9,562 bases of DNA from Chloroflexota bacterium (GCA_008501785.1 QQUD01000274.1:1-9562), one strand, 5' to 3'; shown: positions 1 to 5,953, numbered from the stretch's first letter. Notes: generated by a model from the sequence alone, not told the origin. A program made the numbers and translations.

Positions 1-633
1 GGTTTTTATATTTTATTTTTACAATGGCGTGAAGCTGGTCCGGTTCATGCTGTATTGGGGTTCTTTTTCGCTCCATACATGTATATTTGGGGCTGGATCA
101 ATGCGAAGAAGCTGCAAATTATAGACATCATGATTTTCATGACAGTAGTCAGCATAATGGCCATTGCCTTCATTACAATATCCACAGCACAAACGGCCGC
201 AAACGCCCTTGCTGCATTCAACGACCTTGAAGAGTCCGGTGCATTTACAACGACTACCACAAATGCAGACGGCACGATTAACATTTCTAGCTCAGGCCCA
301 GCATTAGGCAGTGAAGATGCCATTTCAATGGGTAGTGTAAACGTAGGTGGTTCTGTTACTGGTCAAATTAATGATATGTTTGAAGTGCATGAATACACCT
401 TCAACGGCAGCGCCGGACAAACGATTACGATTCGCGGCAACGCAACAAATGGAGATGACACAGACCCCCGCGTCAATTTGTTTGCCCCAGACGGCAACTG
501 GATTTTTGGGGATGATGATGGAGGTGGAGACAGCAATGCACTCATCTCTGGTTATACACTCCCATCAGATGGACAGTATGCTATTCAGGTTGATGGATGG
601 GGGACTGGTGGGTACGAGTTAATCATCAACTAA
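1..633 (+). CDS. Membrane-anchored protein with C-terminal PPC-like beta domain (5' partial)
   Basis: The reading frame is open from base 1 to the TAA at 631-633, so the gene starts upstream of the window; 210 residues are visible. The first part holds two hydrophobic segments (about residues 15-31 and 38-60 of the visible part) separated by a short basic turn (NAKK). A Thr/Ser/Asn-rich linker (about 80-105) follows. The C-terminal 100 residues resemble the bacterial pre-peptidase C-terminal (PPC) beta-sandwich: a HEYTF strand, a GQTITI strand, DPRVNLFAPDG, an acidic Gly/Asp loop, and a closing DGQYAIQVDGW...GGYELII strand. PPC domains normally sit at the end of secreted proteins, so the domain is inferred to be displayed outside the membrane. 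No catalytic domain is visible. A TTG at 55 could be called as a start, but it falls inside the hydrophobic stretch. Fairly sure of the domain, unsure of the role. Confidence 0.75.
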   Translation, partial: GFYILFLQWREAGPVHAVLGFFFAPYMYIWGWINAKKLQIIDIMIFMTVVSIMAIAFITISTAQTAANALAAFNDLEESGAFTTTTTNADGTINISSSGPALGSEDAISMGSVNVGGSVTGQINDMFEVHEYTFNGSAGQTITIRGNATNGDDTDPRVNLFAPDGNWIFGDDDGGGDSNALISGYTLPSDGQYAIQVDGWGTGGYELIIN

Positions 634-638
634 CATGC

Positions 639-695
639 ATTTCCCCGGAAACTATTTACCAGGTTAGGATACCTTATGAAAGTTTCCGGGGAAAT
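639..695. terminator. Perfect 15-bp inverted repeat between convergent genes
   Basis: The arms at 639-653 (ATTTCCCCGGAAACT) and 681-695 are exact reverse complements around a 27-nt loop. The hairpin fills the 62-bp gap between the stop of the PPC-domain gene (633) and the stop of the Mut7-C gene (696), the usual place for a bidirectional terminator. The outer arm bases are A/T-rich (AAAT on both strands), but there is no long U tract, so termination strength is uncertain. Confidence 0.65.
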
Positions 696-1451
696 TTAAG
701 ATACATTAGCAGCTTGCGCGAGTCCCACTAAACTTTCGAGAGCCTCAAAGTGGGAGCCTTTCCAATAGATTTGTTCACAATCGATGCAGATTTGAAATTC
801 GTTGAAGGTGCGTTTTGTTTTGGGTTGGAGTCTGTCGATGATTTGGGTTTTGGGAACGGTTTGGAGGAAGCCGTTGCAGCGCAGGCAGCGAGTCCACGGC
901 CGTATTTCACCATGCAGTTGGTAGCGGCGCAGAACGGCCGTTAACTGCTCCACCCCATCTTTCGTTTGCAAACAGTAGCCATGCGAAATGATATTCCGCA
1001 TCAGCAGACCACGATCTCGTGTGAGCATTACACGCTGCTGGTCGTGTGCCATCTGTGCCAGTTTCGCATCTGGCAAGTGGTCGCGGGGATAAAGTGTATC
1101 GAACCCCAGCAACCGCAAGTAACGCGCCAGTTTGCCTAAATGATTATCTAAAATGAAACGAGGATTATCGGTTAATTGCTCGCGCAGCGGCACAATAGGA
1201 ATGCCATTTGGCAAAGTAGAGGGTGGATAAATGACAAACGAGTCGTCTGGTTGGGCCAGGTAGGTGAAGGGAATAGAACGGCCGTTACACACAATCGCCT
1301 CTACTTCTGTATGCGGCACGCCCAGCGATTCAATGATGTGTTTGATGGTGACAGGGGGATAAAGCAGGGTGAGAAACGGCCGTTCTCGCTGCTCACTCCT
1401 CAAAAAGAAATTCAAATCCGCAAAAAACTGAATGCTAATTTGATATGCCAT
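696..1451 (-). CDS. Mut7-C RNase-domain protein with N-terminal ubiquitin-like domain
   Basis: A 251-residue protein with the two-domain layout of Mut7-C (COG1656-like) proteins. Residues 3-77 form a beta-grasp ubiquitin-like domain (ISIQFFADLNFFL ... SFVIYPP). Residues 97-230 form the Mut7-C PIN-fold RNase domain: FILDNHLGKLARYLRLLGFDT with Asp102 and Asp118, and the LTRDRGLL motif with Asp146. A zinc-ribbon pair follows, Cys189-x2-Cys192 and Cys222-x2-Cys225, then the typical WKGSH ending (230-234). The family is predicted to cleave RNA; the substrate is unknown. The start overlaps the upstream thioredoxin-fold gene by 17 bp, suggesting translational coupling. A GGAG lies very close to the ATG. 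Three exact copies of the AACGGCCGTT palindrome fall in this gene, one in each reading phase (TAV at 933, NGR at 1277, RPF at 1375). Confidence 0.9.
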   Translation of the reverse strand: MAYQISIQFFADLNFFLRSEQRERPFLTLLYPPVTIKHIIESLGVPHTEVEAIVCNGRSIPFTYLAQPDDSFVIYPPSTLPNGIPIVPLREQLTDNPRFILDNHLGKLARYLRLLGFDTLYPRDHLPDAKLAQMAHDQQRVMLTRDRGLLMRNIISHGYCLQTKDGVEQLTAVLRRYQLHGEIRPWTRCLRCNGFLQTVPKTQIIDRLQPKTKRTFNEFQICIDCEQIYWKGSHFEALESLVGLAQAANVS

Positions 1452-1944
1452 CGCTCCCGTTCTTGCTAATCAACGCCAAAGCTGCCGGTACAATCGCCTC
1501 ACCTTGATAATGCCCAACAACTTTACCAGCAGCATTGAGCGCCACAATTGCTAAATTTTTACTGGCATCACGCACACCAAAAGCCTTGAAAATCTTCCCT
1601 TTCCAATCAGGAATTAATATGAGATGTTCAGATGGATCAAAATCATCGGGGAGTTGTGCCGCAGCTTGATCATAGGAGGCACGTATGACGGTTTCGGCCG
1701 TTTTGCGCAACAACTTGGGTACACCACGCAAATCCACCACATTCACTATCGGCAATTTGGATGGGTCTGGCTGCTGGTGTCGCACGTTTTTCACCACATC
1801 TTCAATCTGCGTAGCCGTTTGCGCACCCATAAATACCAACAGCATCGGCACATTAGATTCAGATGGAATCTCAACTTTTCGCTTTGTCGGAATTGCCCGT
1901 AGTTTAAAATCAGGTGCCACAGTGCCAATTTCAATCATTGTCAT
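1435..1944 (-). CDS. Cysteine-free thioredoxin-fold (peroxiredoxin/AhpC-TSA-like) protein
   Basis: A 169-residue protein that opens with the IGTVAPDFKL signature seen at the N-terminus of AhpC/TSA peroxiredoxins and TlpA-like proteins. It continues with a beta strand MLLVFMG, and later LILIPDWKGKIFKAFGVRD...NLAIVALNAAGKVVGHYQG, which matches the later strands of the thioredoxin fold. Where these families carry the active-site cysteine(s), right after the VF strand, this protein has MGAQTATQ. It contains no cysteine at all, so normal peroxidase or disulfide chemistry is not possible. A GAGAGG sits about 8 nt before the first ATG, supporting this start over the second ATG two codons later. It overlaps the Mut7-C gene downstream by 17 bp and lies just after the terminator of the DUF427 gene, so it probably begins its own operon. 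Fold call moderately sure; function unknown. Confidence 0.75.
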   Translation of the reverse strand: MTMIEIGTVAPDFKLRAIPTKRKVEIPSESNVPMLLVFMGAQTATQIEDVVKNVRHQQPDPSKLPIVNVVDLRGVPKLLRKTAETVIRASYDQAAAQLPDDFDPSEHLILIPDWKGKIFKAFGVRDASKNLAIVALNAAGKVVGHYQGEAIVPAALALISKNGSDGISN

Positions 1945-1976
1945 TCACTTTTCCTCTCACCAGCTCACTCATTCAC

Positions 1977-2016
1977 AAAAAAGGCGAACGGTTTCTACTA
2001 TTTTGAACCGTCCGCC
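1977..2016 (-). terminator. Rho-independent terminator of the DUF427 gene
   Basis: Read on the minus strand, GGCGGACGGTT pairs with AACCGTTCGCC (11 bp, one G-U pair) and is followed directly by six T residues (A-run at 1977-1982 on the plus strand). It lies 34 bp beyond the DUF427 stop and before the start of the thioredoxin-fold gene, so it separates the two same-strand units. Confidence 0.85.
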
Positions 2017-2049
2017 CCAGTTATGCACAATTTTTAATTTTTCGTCAAT

Positions 2050-2790
2050 TTATGACCAGGCTGTTTCCGGTCTCCCTTCCAATTCACCATCCACGTAAAT
2101 ATCAACTTTCTCATTGTAGAAGCTGTATAAATTCTTGATTTTGGGTGACTCTTCGATTGGGTCTGGATAACCCCAGACAATATCCTTATGGACATCATCA
2201 CCCAAGTTAACTGACCAATAGGAGGCGACACCTTTGTATGGACAGGCGGTCTGTGTGTCGGTGGCTTCGAGTAAATCCATTTTAATGTCTGCGGCGGGTA
2301 AATAGTAGCGGGTAGGTAAGCCGGTTTCGAAGAGGAGAAACGGCCGTTTCGACTCCGCCACTGTCACCCTATCCACAACCACTTTAATATGCCGCGAACT
2401 AGGCACCGTGTCCACTCGATGATACGGATCGCGAGGATGCACGGTAATTTCCTCATCCTCTTCATACCAATGGTCCATCTTATGCCAACGAAAACCAATG
2501 TACCCTTTCACACCTTCCAGACCCTCAGGGGCTTCTGTGTAACTCGATGCTGCATTTTCAGCAACCCGGTCACCTACCTTCACATGCCAGGTCTCGCGCC
2601 CTTTGCCACCTCGCCCTGTTTCTTCAAGCAAATCAGTGCGTACATCTTCTCTTGGAAAATAGTATCCAATTCGATAGCCACCTTCCCATACCAGCAGCGC
2701 ATTTTTACTGTCTGCCACAAATTCATCACCAAATTGAACGCGCACCCATCGTTGGCTTGGCTCCCATTTTTTATTTGAATTGCTCATCAT
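2050..2790 (-). CDS. Tandem DUF427 domain protein
   Basis: A 246-residue protein made of two DUF427 (PF04248-type) repeats. The second is the more typical: VVVDRVTVAESKRPFLLFETGLPTRYYLP...DIKMDLLEAT (138-177), then TACPYKGVASYWSVNLGD (181-198), IVWGYPDP (204-211) and the YSFYNEKVDIYVDGE end (222-236). The first repeat aligns without gaps to the start of the second (VADSKNALLVWEGGYRIGYYFP against VAESKRPFLLFETGLPTRYYLP) but lacks the CPYKG motif. The family is soluble and its biochemical role is not established. A GGAG lies 4 nt before the first ATG and 7 nt before the second, so translation may begin at 2787 (MSNSNKKW). The gene has its own terminator at 1977-2016 and faces the nuclease-like gene across a 224-bp divergent spacer. 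One exact AACGGCCGTT copy encodes the KRPF of repeat two. Confidence 0.9.
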   Translation of the reverse strand: MMSNSNKKWEPSQRWVRVQFGDEFVADSKNALLVWEGGYRIGYYFPREDVRTDLLEETGRGGKGRETWHVKVGDRVAENAASSYTEAPEGLEGVKGYIGFRWHKMDHWYEEDEEITVHPRDPYHRVDTVPSSRHIKVVVDRVTVAESKRPFLLFETGLPTRYYLPAADIKMDLLEATDTQTACPYKGVASYWSVNLGDDVHKDIVWGYPDPIEESPKIKNLYSFYNEKVDIYVDGELEGRPETAWS

Positions 2791-3014
2791 TTATCTCCAA
2801 AGATCATTAATAATTAGGTACCAAAATTGCTTCACCCTGAATGCCCCAAAATGAATTTTGGGGCTGCCGGATCAAAACATGTTTATGAACCTGATGGTTA
2901 CTTCTTAAGGACGCGGTGACAGGGGAAGGTCTTACACGGCCGTTTCCGCAAACACCTTCCCCCTGCTCTACATATCCTCTATACTTCACCTCACAAAACA
3001 TAAGGATTTTCATA
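2791..3014. promoter_or_regulatory. Divergent intergenic region with hairpin
   Basis: This 224-bp spacer sits between two outward-facing genes and should hold both promoters. The clearest structure is a perfect hairpin at 2843-2864 (GCCCCAAAA, 4-nt loop, TTTTGGGGC), about 55 bp upstream of the DUF427 start; it could be an operator or an attenuator-like leader element. A TATACT at 2980-2985 is a possible -10 box for the nuclease-like gene, without a convincing -35. A near copy of the iterated palindrome (CACGGCCGTT) lies at 2935-2944. No credible gene is seen. Confidence 0.45.
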
Positions 3015-3470
3015 ATGGATGATTGGTTTTGGGAAGGCAATGTTGTTTCACAAATCGTCATATTTTTGCAAGCAACAGGCTGGACAATTGAGCAAGTTGC
3101 TGACACCAAAAAATTTGAAGCTGGTGATGATATTCGGGCTTCTCGAAAAGGAGAAACGCTCATTATCGAGGTGAAAGGGTATCCGGCGGCTGTTTACCTG
3201 CAAGGGAAAAAGAAGGGCCAGCCAAAACCCAATGCTACCCGCAAAGCCCAAATTAGTAGATGGTTCGGGGCATTGTTGTTAACGGCTATCTTGCGCCAAT
3301 CAGATAACCCAAAGGCAGTTGTGGGGTTGGCGCTGCCAAATTTCCCAGAGTACAAACTGTTAATTGAGCGAACGGCCGTTTCCCTACAAAAACTAAATCT
3401 ACTCATATACATCGTCCATGAAAATGGACAAGTCGAAGTGAAATATGATCATTCGAGCAGCCACCATTGA
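3015..3470 (+). CDS. PD-(D/E)XK nuclease-like protein
   Basis: A 151-residue protein starting MDDWFWEGNVV. The ATG at 3015 is chosen because AAGGA lies 8 nt upstream; a longer frame from a GTG at 2916 adds a proline-rich, unlikely N-terminus. The fold cue is an N-terminal helix, then FEAGDDIRASRKGETLIIEVKG: Asp38/Asp39 on one strand, then Glu52-Val-Lys54 on the next, which is the D...ExK core of PD-(D/E)XK endonucleases. Later strands AVVGLALP and NLLIYIVHENGQVEV are consistent with a restriction-endonuclease-like fold. Members include restriction, repair and Holliday-junction enzymes; which activity applies here cannot be told. No methyltransferase or helicase partner is nearby. It overlaps the acetyltransferase gene by 26 bp. 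An exact AACGGCCGTT at 3371 encodes TAV. Confidence 0.65.
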   Translation: MDDWFWEGNVVSQIVIFLQATGWTIEQVADTKKFEAGDDIRASRKGETLIIEVKGYPAAVYLQGKKKGQPKPNATRKAQISRWFGALLLTAILRQSDNPKAVVGLALPNFPEYKLLIERTAVSLQKLNLLIYIVHENGQVEVKYDHSSSHH

Positions 3471-3909
3471 AGATGCACCTGCCATTTTTGACATCCATTG
3501 CCGCTCCATTCGCACCTTGTGTGCGCCCGACTACACACCAGAACAGGTTGAAGCATGGGTTGGCGGCAAAACAATTGAAAACTACATTCCGCGCATCAAA
3601 CGAGACCCAACTTTTGTGGCGCTTATCAATCATAAAACCGTGGGGTTTGTACGCTTTTATGTGCCAACCAGTGAACTTGCTTCTATTTTTATTGACCCTA
3701 ATTTTGCGCGACAGGGCATTGGCACGACGTTAATGGCACGAGCGATTGATGAGGCAAAACAACTTGATTTGACTCACTTTTGGCTGGATGGGTCGATAAC
3801 GGCCGTTTCCTTCTACAAATCCCTCGGCTTCATCGCCGAAAAAGAAATCATCCACCACTTCCCCACCATTAGCATCCCCGGCATCCGCATGACCCTCCAC
3901 TTTAGTTAA
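3445..3909 (+). CDS. GNAT-family N-acetyltransferase
   Basis: A 154-residue GNAT protein. Visible elements are the N-terminal IRAATIEDAPAIFDIH strand-helix, the central strand TVGFVRFYV, then LASIFIDPNFARQGIGTTLM (79-97) with the acetyl-CoA pyrophosphate-binding Arg89-Gln90-Gly91-Ile92-Gly93 loop, and FYKSLGF (123-129), whose Tyr124 fits the usual general-acid position. The length is normal for the family. The substrate cannot be read from sequence. The first 26 bases overlap the end of the nuclease-like gene in another frame, so the two are probably co-translated. A GAAGTGA just upstream, inside the previous gene, may act as the ribosome binding site. An exact AACGGCCGTT at 3798 encodes TAV. 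Confidence 0.88.
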   Translation: MIIRAATIEDAPAIFDIHCRSIRTLCAPDYTPEQVEAWVGGKTIENYIPRIKRDPTFVALINHKTVGFVRFYVPTSELASIFIDPNFARQGIGTTLMARAIDEAKQLDLTHFWLDGSITAVSFYKSLGFIAEKEIIHHFPTISIPGIRMTLHFS

Positions 3910-4068
3910 AGGTGTGGGGCACCAGTATTGTTGGTTAATGTGCTCAAAGAACTGATTGAAAAATCTGTAGCGCATGTGAAAAAGTCATATCCCATAGCAT
4001 GATTTTTAATCATGTGGGGTCGAGACTTTAGCCGGTTTTCTAACAGCACCTGGCTCAAGCCGCAACTC
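3910..4068. other. Non-coding spacer between acetyltransferase and kinase relic
   Basis: No credible gene is seen. There is a hairpin at 3998-4014 (CATGATT, 3-nt loop, AATCATG) that can extend with outer CCCA/TGGG pairs at 3991-3994 and 4015-4018. It lies between convergent reading frames and could terminate one or both, but lacks a clear U tract. Confidence 0.35.
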
Positions 4069-4681
4069 CTACTCGCAGCAATTATGGGCGAGGCAGTGGG
4101 GGATTGTTACCGCCATTTCTGGGTGGGGGATTGTTTCCACGACCACCATTCCCATCGCCCGCGCCACCACCTGATCCACCGCACTGGGCAAACTCGGATT
4201 GCGTGCAGCCACAGAAGGCAGCGGCGAATTTACCTGTTCCAACAACACACGTGCCAGATTGCCTTTGTACGGATATTCACCCGTCAGCATTTTAAACAGC
4301 GTTACGCCCAATTGGTAAATATCCGTTTGCGATGACAATGCCGTCTGGTTGATTTGCTCTGGTGCCATAAATTCAGGCGTGCCAATAAACGTCATCGTTT
4401 GCGTTTGACCATCCTGGCCCATCAGCCGCGCAATGCCGAAGTCCGACAGATACGCATTGCCTGCATCATCCAGCAGGATATTTCGCGGCTTGATGTCTCG
4501 ATGCAAAATGCCTTGAGCATGTGCTTCATCAATAGCTGGCGCAAGTTGAGCCAGAATGCGAATCGCCTCTTGCAAAGTCAGTGGGCCGCTTTTGCGTCGT
4601 CTCTCCTTCCGCCAAATAAACCGTCGCCGTCGCCCCACTGCCAATCTTTTCTAAAATTTTGTATGGTCCAATTTGATTCAT
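4069..4681 (-). pseudogene. Ser/Thr protein kinase pseudogene (N-lobe deleted, frameshifted, C-terminus truncated)
   Basis: From the ATG at 4681 the frame reads MNQIGPYKILEKIGSGATATVYLAE, a good start of a Hanks-type kinase including the glycine loop. After about 4607 this frame loses similarity. From about 4593 a frame shifted by one base gives the C-lobe: SGPLTLQEAIRILAQLAPAIDEAHAQG, catalytic loop HRDIKPRN (Asp codon 4497-4495), DFGIAR (4443), GTPEFMAPEQ (about 4365), then DIYQLGVTLFKMLTGEYPYKGN. The region between, which in this family carries the ATP-binding lysine, helix C and the hinge (about 70-75 residues), is absent. The C-lobe ends early after DQVVARAM and runs into unrelated sequence with a 13-bp direct repeat (4096-4108 and 4123-4135) before TAG at 4069-4071. 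The usual transmembrane and sensor region is missing. It cannot encode an active kinase. Confidence 0.88.
4096..4135. repeat. 13-bp direct repeat at the 3' end of the kinase relic
   Basis: GTGGGGGATTGTT occurs at 4096-4108 and again at 4123-4135, a period of 27 bases. It sits where kinase similarity ends, so it may mark a small duplication or a deletion endpoint. Confidence 0.6.
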
Positions 4682-4698
4682 TGTAAAATCTCCGGTTT

Positions 4699-4790
4699 TA
4701 GTCTTGTAGTCTTGTAGTCTTTAGTCATGTTGTCGGGGAGTCGAGGAGCCGGATTGACTACCCGGCTATCCGACTATCCGACTACTCGAC
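4699..4790. repeat. Intergenic TAGTC/GACTA repeat array with nested hairpins
   Basis: TAGTC occurs at 4699, 4707, 4715 and 4722 (mostly an 8-base period, TTGTAGTC), followed by its complement GACTA at 4756, 4772 and 4780 (8-base period, TATCCGAC). Nested pairs are also present: GTCGAG (4740-4745) with CTCGAC (4785-4790), and AGCCGG (4747-4752) with CCGGCT (4762-4767). The array fills the 116-bp space between the kinase relic start and the membrane-protein stop. It looks like a dispersed intergenic repeat of the REP or short-tandem type; it might also act as a terminator for the gene upstream on the minus strand. Confidence 0.7.
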
Positions 4791-4797
4791 ATTCTTT

Positions 4798-5211
4798 CTA
4801 CACCCACTCCCCGCCATGAAAACGCCAGCGAGGAAAGATGAGCCGCATCACGCTTTGGGAGGCGGCAAAGGTTGCCAGCCACACCGTTGTGTAATGCAGC
4901 CAAAATTGGGACATCGTCGGTAGGGCAAAGGCATGCCTTTGCCCTACCGAGACCACCAGGAGGAAAACAAATAAACCTTCGATAATTCCTGCTAACAGTT
5001 GAAATGATGGTGGCCAATCGTGATCCCAGCGCCGCTTTTGCAGCACGTCGTACAGTACATCCCACGCCAGACCAAATAATGCTACAACGAGCAGAAAAAT
5101 CAGCGGTGCAGCACTTTGAAACAGCCATGCAAAGCCAATCGAAATGATCATGCCGAGGGTTCCCAGCAGTAAAAAGCGGCTTTGCCAGCGTCCAGCAAGG
5201 GTTGGTGTCAT
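4798..5211 (-). CDS. Four-helix membrane protein of unknown function
   Basis: A 137-residue protein when started at the ATG at 5211, chosen because GGAG lies 7 nt upstream and because this ATG overlaps the stop of the preceding reading frame as ATGA; an upstream ATG at 5241 has no ribosome binding site. Hydrophobic segments are at about 13-31, 36-55, 72-89 and 103-121, with a basic KRRWDHDWPP loop between the second and third. No family was recognised. Residues 88-99 (SVGQRHAFALPT), the loop between segments three and four, are encoded entirely by a perfect 34-bp palindrome that looks inserted. Tight coupling to the upstream broken ORF suggests the two products once worked together. Confidence 0.7.
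   Translation of the reverse strand: MTPTLAGRWQSRFLLLGTLGMIISIGFAWLFQSAAPLIFLLVVALFGLAWDVLYDVLQKRRWDHDWPPSFQLLAGIIEGLFVFLLVVSVGQRHAFALPTMSQFWLHYTTVWLATFAASQSVMRLIFPRWRFHGGEWV
4917..4950. repeat. Perfect 34-bp palindrome inside a coding sequence
   Basis: The 17 bases TCGGTAGGGCAAAGGCA are followed at once by their exact reverse complement, with no spacer, centred on GCATGC. It lies within the membrane-protein gene and keeps the frame open. Its shape fits a small mobile palindromic repeat (REP- or RPE-like), which is inference; the symmetry is directly visible. Confidence 0.9.
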
Positions 5212-5759
5212 GGTTTTACTCCTATTGCCCATTGCGTCCATTGCGTCACAGACCGCACGCCATTGACACGGCGCAAATTGAGCGCATTTAGTTTGGTTAA
5301 ATCGTCTACAGATTGCAGTGCTGCATATTGCAGCCCAAGGAAGCTGTCAACCGGCGCGTAGTGGCTTCCTAGAGTGATGACGCCACTGGCATAAATACGG
5401 CCGTTTTCACCCTGCCCTACCCGTTTAACCTGTCCAAACTGAATCGCTTACCAGCCATCATGCAGCCCATCATTTACCATTTCTCGCCAATCGACCCGAT
5501 CTGCGGTGGTTGTGCCACCCCATTGCGCATAAAGTTGCATTTGCGTTTGGGTGCTGCCATCTGCCAACACGGGACGTAAATCACCACCCCACGCCGCCTT
5601 CGGCCAGTTAAACGGCTGAAACTCCCAATGATTGCCAACTTGCCGCTGCGCTTTGCCATATTGATTGCCTTCGCCATTTGGAGAGCGCATCAGGTGCAGC
5701 ACGCTAATTGGACCCATTTGCAACATAGTTCGGTTTATTATCAGGAAAATTTGGTCCAA
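5208..5759 (-). pseudogene. Unrecognised protein gene interrupted by one in-frame TAA
   Basis: Two open stretches share one frame and are split by a single TAA at 5448-5450. The first reads MGPISVLHLMRSPNGEGNQYG...WREMVNDGLHDGW; after the stop the frame continues AIQFGQVKRVGQGENGRIYASGVITLGSHYAPVDSFLGLQYAALQSVDDLTKLNALNLRRVNGV...WAIGVKP and ends in TGA at 5208-5210, overlapping the next gene's ATG (ATGA). The 79 codons after the stop look protein-like and include a near copy of the iterated palindrome read as NGR at 5396, so the gene was recently whole or the TAA is a sequence error. The N-terminus is also unclear: a TTG at 5759 directly abuts AAGGA, the ATGs at 5726 and 5717 lack a ribosome binding site, and TAA closes the frame just upstream. 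No domain was recognised. Confidence 0.6.
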
Positions 5760-5885
5760 TCCTTTTTGAAATTATGATGTTTTCCGTTCGCTATTTGTTG
5801 AGTACGCGACAAGATTACTTCATCACTGTTGGGGAAATGTACGGAGAATGTTAAGAGAGTTTTAAGATGGGGGTAAGGGGGAAGT

Positions 5886-5948
5886 TGTGCCAAGCAGGGG
5901 GTGCTAACTCTTTGGTAGACCAATGCCTTTCGCCCCCTGCCTGGCACA
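5886..5948. terminator. Long imperfect inverted repeat downstream of the amidase gene
   Basis: Arms at 5886-5903 (TGTGCCAAGCAGGGGGTG) and 5931-5948 pair over 18 positions with two imperfections, one of which is a G-U pair on the minus-strand transcript. The 27-nt loop holds a second small hairpin, TTGGT-AG-ACCAA (5912-5923). It begins 5 bp beyond the amidase stop and is the likely terminator or 3' structure of that mRNA, although no U tract follows. It could equally be a small dispersed palindromic element. Confidence 0.5.
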
Positions 5949-5953
5949 GCAGT

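Noticed and set aside
1685..2098. A 137-codon plus-strand frame crossing the thioredoxin-fold gene start, a terminator and the DUF427 gene end
   Set aside because: It runs antisense through two supported genes and a terminator, and has no protein-like features.
2389..2778. A 129-codon plus-strand frame opposite the DUF427 gene
   Set aside because: Antisense shadow of a clearly recognised family.
2916..3014. A 33-codon N-terminal extension of the nuclease-like gene from a GTG
   Set aside because: It is proline-rich and low in family-like content, and the ATG at 3015 has a well-placed AAGGA.
4069..4644. An intact 191-residue kinase starting at a TTG
   Set aside because: The arginine-rich N-terminus is an out-of-frame reading of the glycine-loop region; the true start lies at 4681 in another frame and the ATP-binding lysine region is missing.
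4699..4790. A CRISPR array
   Set aside because: Repeat units are only 5-8 bp, with no unique spacers of 25-45 bp and no cas genes nearby.
5448..5450. Programmed readthrough or selenocysteine at the in-frame stop
   Set aside because: The stop is TAA, not TGA, and no recoding structure is apparent; mutation or sequence error is simpler.
5741..5947. A 68-codon minus-strand frame between the amidase and the broken ORF
   Set aside because: It runs through the inverted repeat, overlaps the start of the broken ORF, and has no recognisable or protein-like composition.
5886..5948. A tRNA-like cloverleaf
   Set aside because: The fold has one long outer stem and one inner hairpin; D- and T-arm consensus positions and an acceptor end are not present.
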